Source: Lachnospiraceae bacterium (lineage in GTDB: Bacteria > Bacillota > Clostridia > Lachnospirales > Lachnospiraceae). Taken from it: a stretch of 8,171 bases of DNA. The translations under genes and the position numbers were made by a program. Below are positions 6,070-8,171 of the stretch, one piece after another (within the stretch, counting starts at the first letter, position 1; every line of letters starts with the position of its first letter). Under the pieces are notes generated by a model. The model ran no database searches. It saw only the letters and a program-made list of their open reading frames with translations, and was not told the origin of the DNA. The stretch is taken from positions 1 through 8,171 of the forward strand of contig JAGCCY010000284.1 in assembly GCA_017651385.1 (NCBI GenBank). The letters run 5' to 3'.

Positions 6070-8171
6070 ATGAAAAAGGGAGTTTTTGTTTTTTTAACGG
6101 CATTTTTGATGTTTACGGTCTTTGTAGGGGTTTTCCTTATATTCAATAAGGGGATCTGGATTTACTACGGAGATTTTAACGTACAGCAGATTCCGTTTTA
6201 TATACATCTTCATAAGCTTATTAAAGAAGGAAATTTCTTTTACGATTTTTCCACCGACTTAGGCGGCGGTGTTATAGGCTGCTATTCGTTTTATATTCTC
6301 GGAAGTCCTTTTTTCTGGCTCACATATCCTTTTAAAAATGAGACGGTCGTATATCTGATCCCCTGGATCAATGCGCTTAAATATGCGACAATGGCACTTT
6401 CTTCGTATCTTTGGCTCAAGCGTCACACAAAGACCGAAGCCGGCGCGTTTATGGGTGCGCTTTTATACACGTTTTCAGGATATTCGGGCGCGGTGCTCGT
6501 ATACAATCATTTCCATGACGTTATGGCGTTTTTTCCGCTGTGGCTCATTGCTTTCGAAAAGCTCATGGAAGAGAAAAAATATATTACATATATCCTGATG
6601 ACGGCTTTCATGGCGATCTTAAATTACTATTTCTTTGTCGGGGAAGCTTTGTTTCTGGTCATTTATTTCTTTGTAAGATATCACGATGTAAAAAGACTTT
6701 TAAGGGCGTTTCTGACATCGGCGGCGGGCCTTGTCCTTTCGCTTTGGTACCTGATCCCGGCAATATCGTATACGGTGGGAAATTCAAGGCTTTCGGATGT
6801 GCTGCTGGGAAATGATCTTGTGGCATACAGTGAGCCCACAATGATACTGGGTATTATAAAGAATGTAATGCTCTTACCCGATCTTTCCGGGCTTAACTCA
6901 ATGTTCAACGAATCGTACAGCCGTGTATCGGGCGTGGGAGCCTATCTTCCGATGATCTCGATCTCATGTGTGATCGCATATTTTCTTATATATAATAAGA
7001 AGGATTATTCGACGGAAAAAGAAAAATGGCCGATAAGACTTATGATCGTGTGTGCCGTGTTTGCTTTTATACCTGCGCTCAATGCTCTGTTTTCGGCACT
7101 TAACAGTGAATATTATGCACGCTGGTATTTTATGCCGATCCTGGTCATGAGCCTTATGAGCGTAAGGATCCTTGAAAAGGTGCCGGAAGACAAGGGCCTT
7201 AAAGTTCCTATGCTGTACGGTAATACCGCTGTGGCTGTTGCGGTTTCGTTCTTTGCCATATGTGCGGTACTTCCGGCCAAGACCGAAGAGGGCGGGCTTA
7301 CGATACTCGGAAGTCTTAAAAGTCCGGAGCAGCTCATTTTTGAACTTGTCTTTACCGCAGTGCTCACGATCGTGTTCTTTATCCTTATATTTGTGCTCTT
7401 CCCGAGAGTAAAGAGCATTAAGCCGGTGGTTCTGGTAATATGGATCGCAAGCTTTATGACCGGCCTTTCCATGATGATAGCCGGTGAATGTCTTGTGGAA
7501 AGAGACAGGCAGGCCAATTACATAACTCAGGGCATTAAGGGTGCCGATAACGTGGTGTTGCCCAATGAGGATATCTGGTGCAGGATCGAAACTGAGCAGG
7601 ATGTGTACAATTATCCGATGATCTGGGACAGACCCACGGTCACGGCCTTTATCAGTACCGTTCCTTCTTCGATAATGGATTTTTACGAAGGACTCGGGCT
7701 TACCAGAAAAGTCACGTCAAAGCTCGGAGTTACAAGAGTCGGAGCAAGAACGCTTCTTTCAAGCCGTTATCTTTTGACGGAACGCGAGACGCCGATCGAG
7801 CATATCGGGCACGTTGAAGATAAGGAAGAACTTACCTATTTTACACTGATAGGACAGACCAACGGTTTCGATATCTTTGAAAACGATTACTTTGTGCCGA
7901 TGGGTTTTTCTTTTGACGAGTACGTGTCGGAAAGTGAATACAAAGAAAGCGACAAGGCAAGCGGAACACTCGATAAGGCGCTCATGCAGTATATCATTTT
8001 ATCCGACGAGGATATCGATAAGTACGGAAAGTATATGGCAAAGGGTGAGCTCGAACCTTATTCTATAAGAAGATTCTCCGAAGAATGCGATAAGAGGCGT
8101 GAGAGTGCATGTACGGATTTCAAAACTTCGAAATACGGTTTTACGGCAAATGCGCATATGAAAAAAACCAA
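6070..8171 (+). CDS. YfhO-family polytopic membrane protein, 3' end beyond window
   Basis: The frame stays open from ATG 6070 to the right edge, giving 700 complete codons; the family usually has about 800-900 residues. The N-terminus (4-25) is a signal-anchor helix. It is followed by the family's first outside loop, YYGDFNVQQIPFY (32-44), with an acidic residue typical of GT-C-like glycosyltransferases. Then come FYDFSTDLGGG (57-67), SFYILGSPF (73-81), ALKYATMALSSYLWLKR (102-118), GALLYTFSGY (129-138) and FHDVMAFFPLWL (148-159), all matching YfhO order. Many membrane helices continue to about residue 475. The soluble outside region then begins, with FISTVPSSIMDFYEGLGL (about 526-543) and LLSSRYLL (562-569). 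Characterised relatives act in lipid-carrier-dependent glycosylation of lipoteichoic acid; the same role here is inference. An in-frame TGA at 6052-6054 limits the start, and no Shine-Dalgarno sequence precedes the ATG. It is divergent from the VanZ-glf operon. Confidence 0.88.
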   Translation, partial: MKKGVFVFLTAFLMFTVFVGVFLIFNKGIWIYYGDFNVQQIPFYIHLHKLIKEGNFFYDFSTDLGGGVIGCYSFYILGSPFFWLTYPFKNETVVYLIPWINALKYATMALSSYLWLKRHTKTEAGAFMGALLYTFSGYSGAVLVYNHFHDVMAFFPLWLIAFEKLMEEKKYITYILMTAFMAILNYYFFVGEALFLVIYFFVRYHDVKRLLRAFLTSAAGLVLSLWYLIPAISYTVGNSRLSDVLLGNDLVAYSEPTMILGIIKNVMLLPDLSGLNSMFNESYSRVSGVGAYLPMISISCVIAYFLIYNKKDYSTEKEKWPIRLMIVCAVFAFIPALNALFSALNSEYYARWYFMPILVMSLMSVRILEKVPEDKGLKVPMLYGNTAVAVAVSFFAICAVLPAKTEEGGLTILGSLKSPEQLIFELVFTAVLTIVFFILIFVLFPRVKSIKPVVLVIWIASFMTGLSMMIAGECLVERDRQANYITQGIKGADNVVLPNEDIWCRIETEQDVYNYPMIWDRPTVTAFISTVPSSIMDFYEGLGLTRKVTSKLGVTRVGARTLLSSRYLLTERETPIEHIGHVEDKEELTYFTLIGQTNGFDIFENDYFVPMGFSFDEYVSESEYKESDKASGTLDKALMQYIILSDEDIDKYGKYMAKGELEPYSIRRFSEECDKRRESACTDFKTSKYGFTANAHMKKT

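Noticed and set aside
6371..6815. Two short plus-strand reading frames inside the YfhO-family gene
   Set aside because: The gene in the other frame is continuous with clear family motifs; these frames have no recognisable domain.
7113..7517. 134-codon minus-strand reading frame opposite the YfhO-family gene
   Set aside because: Its Thr/Ser/Ile-rich translation mirrors the codons of the hydrophobic coding strand; no start signal or motif.

Overview
The window reads as chromosomal sequence of a low-to-mid GC Gram-positive anaerobe. A Lachnospiraceae-type clostridium (Butyrivibrio, Roseburia or a relative) fits best. This rests on inference from strong AAGGAG-type ribosome binding sites, SigA-like promoters, U-tract terminators, a secreted GH13 amylase lipoprotein, a VanZ/glf pair, a YfhO-family membrane protein and a FliD-type flagellar protein. 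No marker gene such as rRNA is present to prove it. I see no mobile element, CRISPR array, tRNA or rRNA, and no gene-free stretch longer than about 230 bases.

Layout: (1) bases 1-1017, the 3' part of a stand-alone condensation-domain acyltransferase cut by the window edge. (2) 1117-2790, a GH13 alpha-amylase-family lipoprotein with its own promoter and a strong terminator. (3) 3017-4321, a FliD-like flagellar hook-associated protein, preceded by a SigA-like promoter and a structured leader of about 109 nt. (4) A perfect 16-bp bidirectional terminator separating this gene from the converging minus-strand operon. (5) The minus-strand operon: a VanZ-family membrane protein (5963-5469) overlapping glf, UDP-galactopyranose mutase (5476-4367), by 8 nt. 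(6) Divergent from it, a large YfhO-family polytopic membrane protein starting at 6070 and open to the right edge.

Most genes concern the cell surface: glf supplies UDP-galactofuranose for surface glycans, YfhO-family proteins are linked to lipid-carrier-dependent glycosylation of surface polymers, VanZ proteins are small envelope membrane proteins, the amylase is tethered outside the membrane, and the FliD-like protein would belong to an extracellular filament. Apart from the VanZ-glf pair, they are separate transcription units rather than one pathway.

Two regulatory features stand out. First, the leader of the FliD-like gene has two back-to-back hairpins, one presenting GGA in its loop, and four GGA motifs in 49 nt. 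This resembles CsrA-controlled flagellar leaders. Second, the divergent VanZ and YfhO genes both lack a Shine-Dalgarno sequence, both have an in-frame stop just upstream of the ATG, and both have a -10-like element 6-7 nt before the ATG, suggesting leaderless mRNAs.
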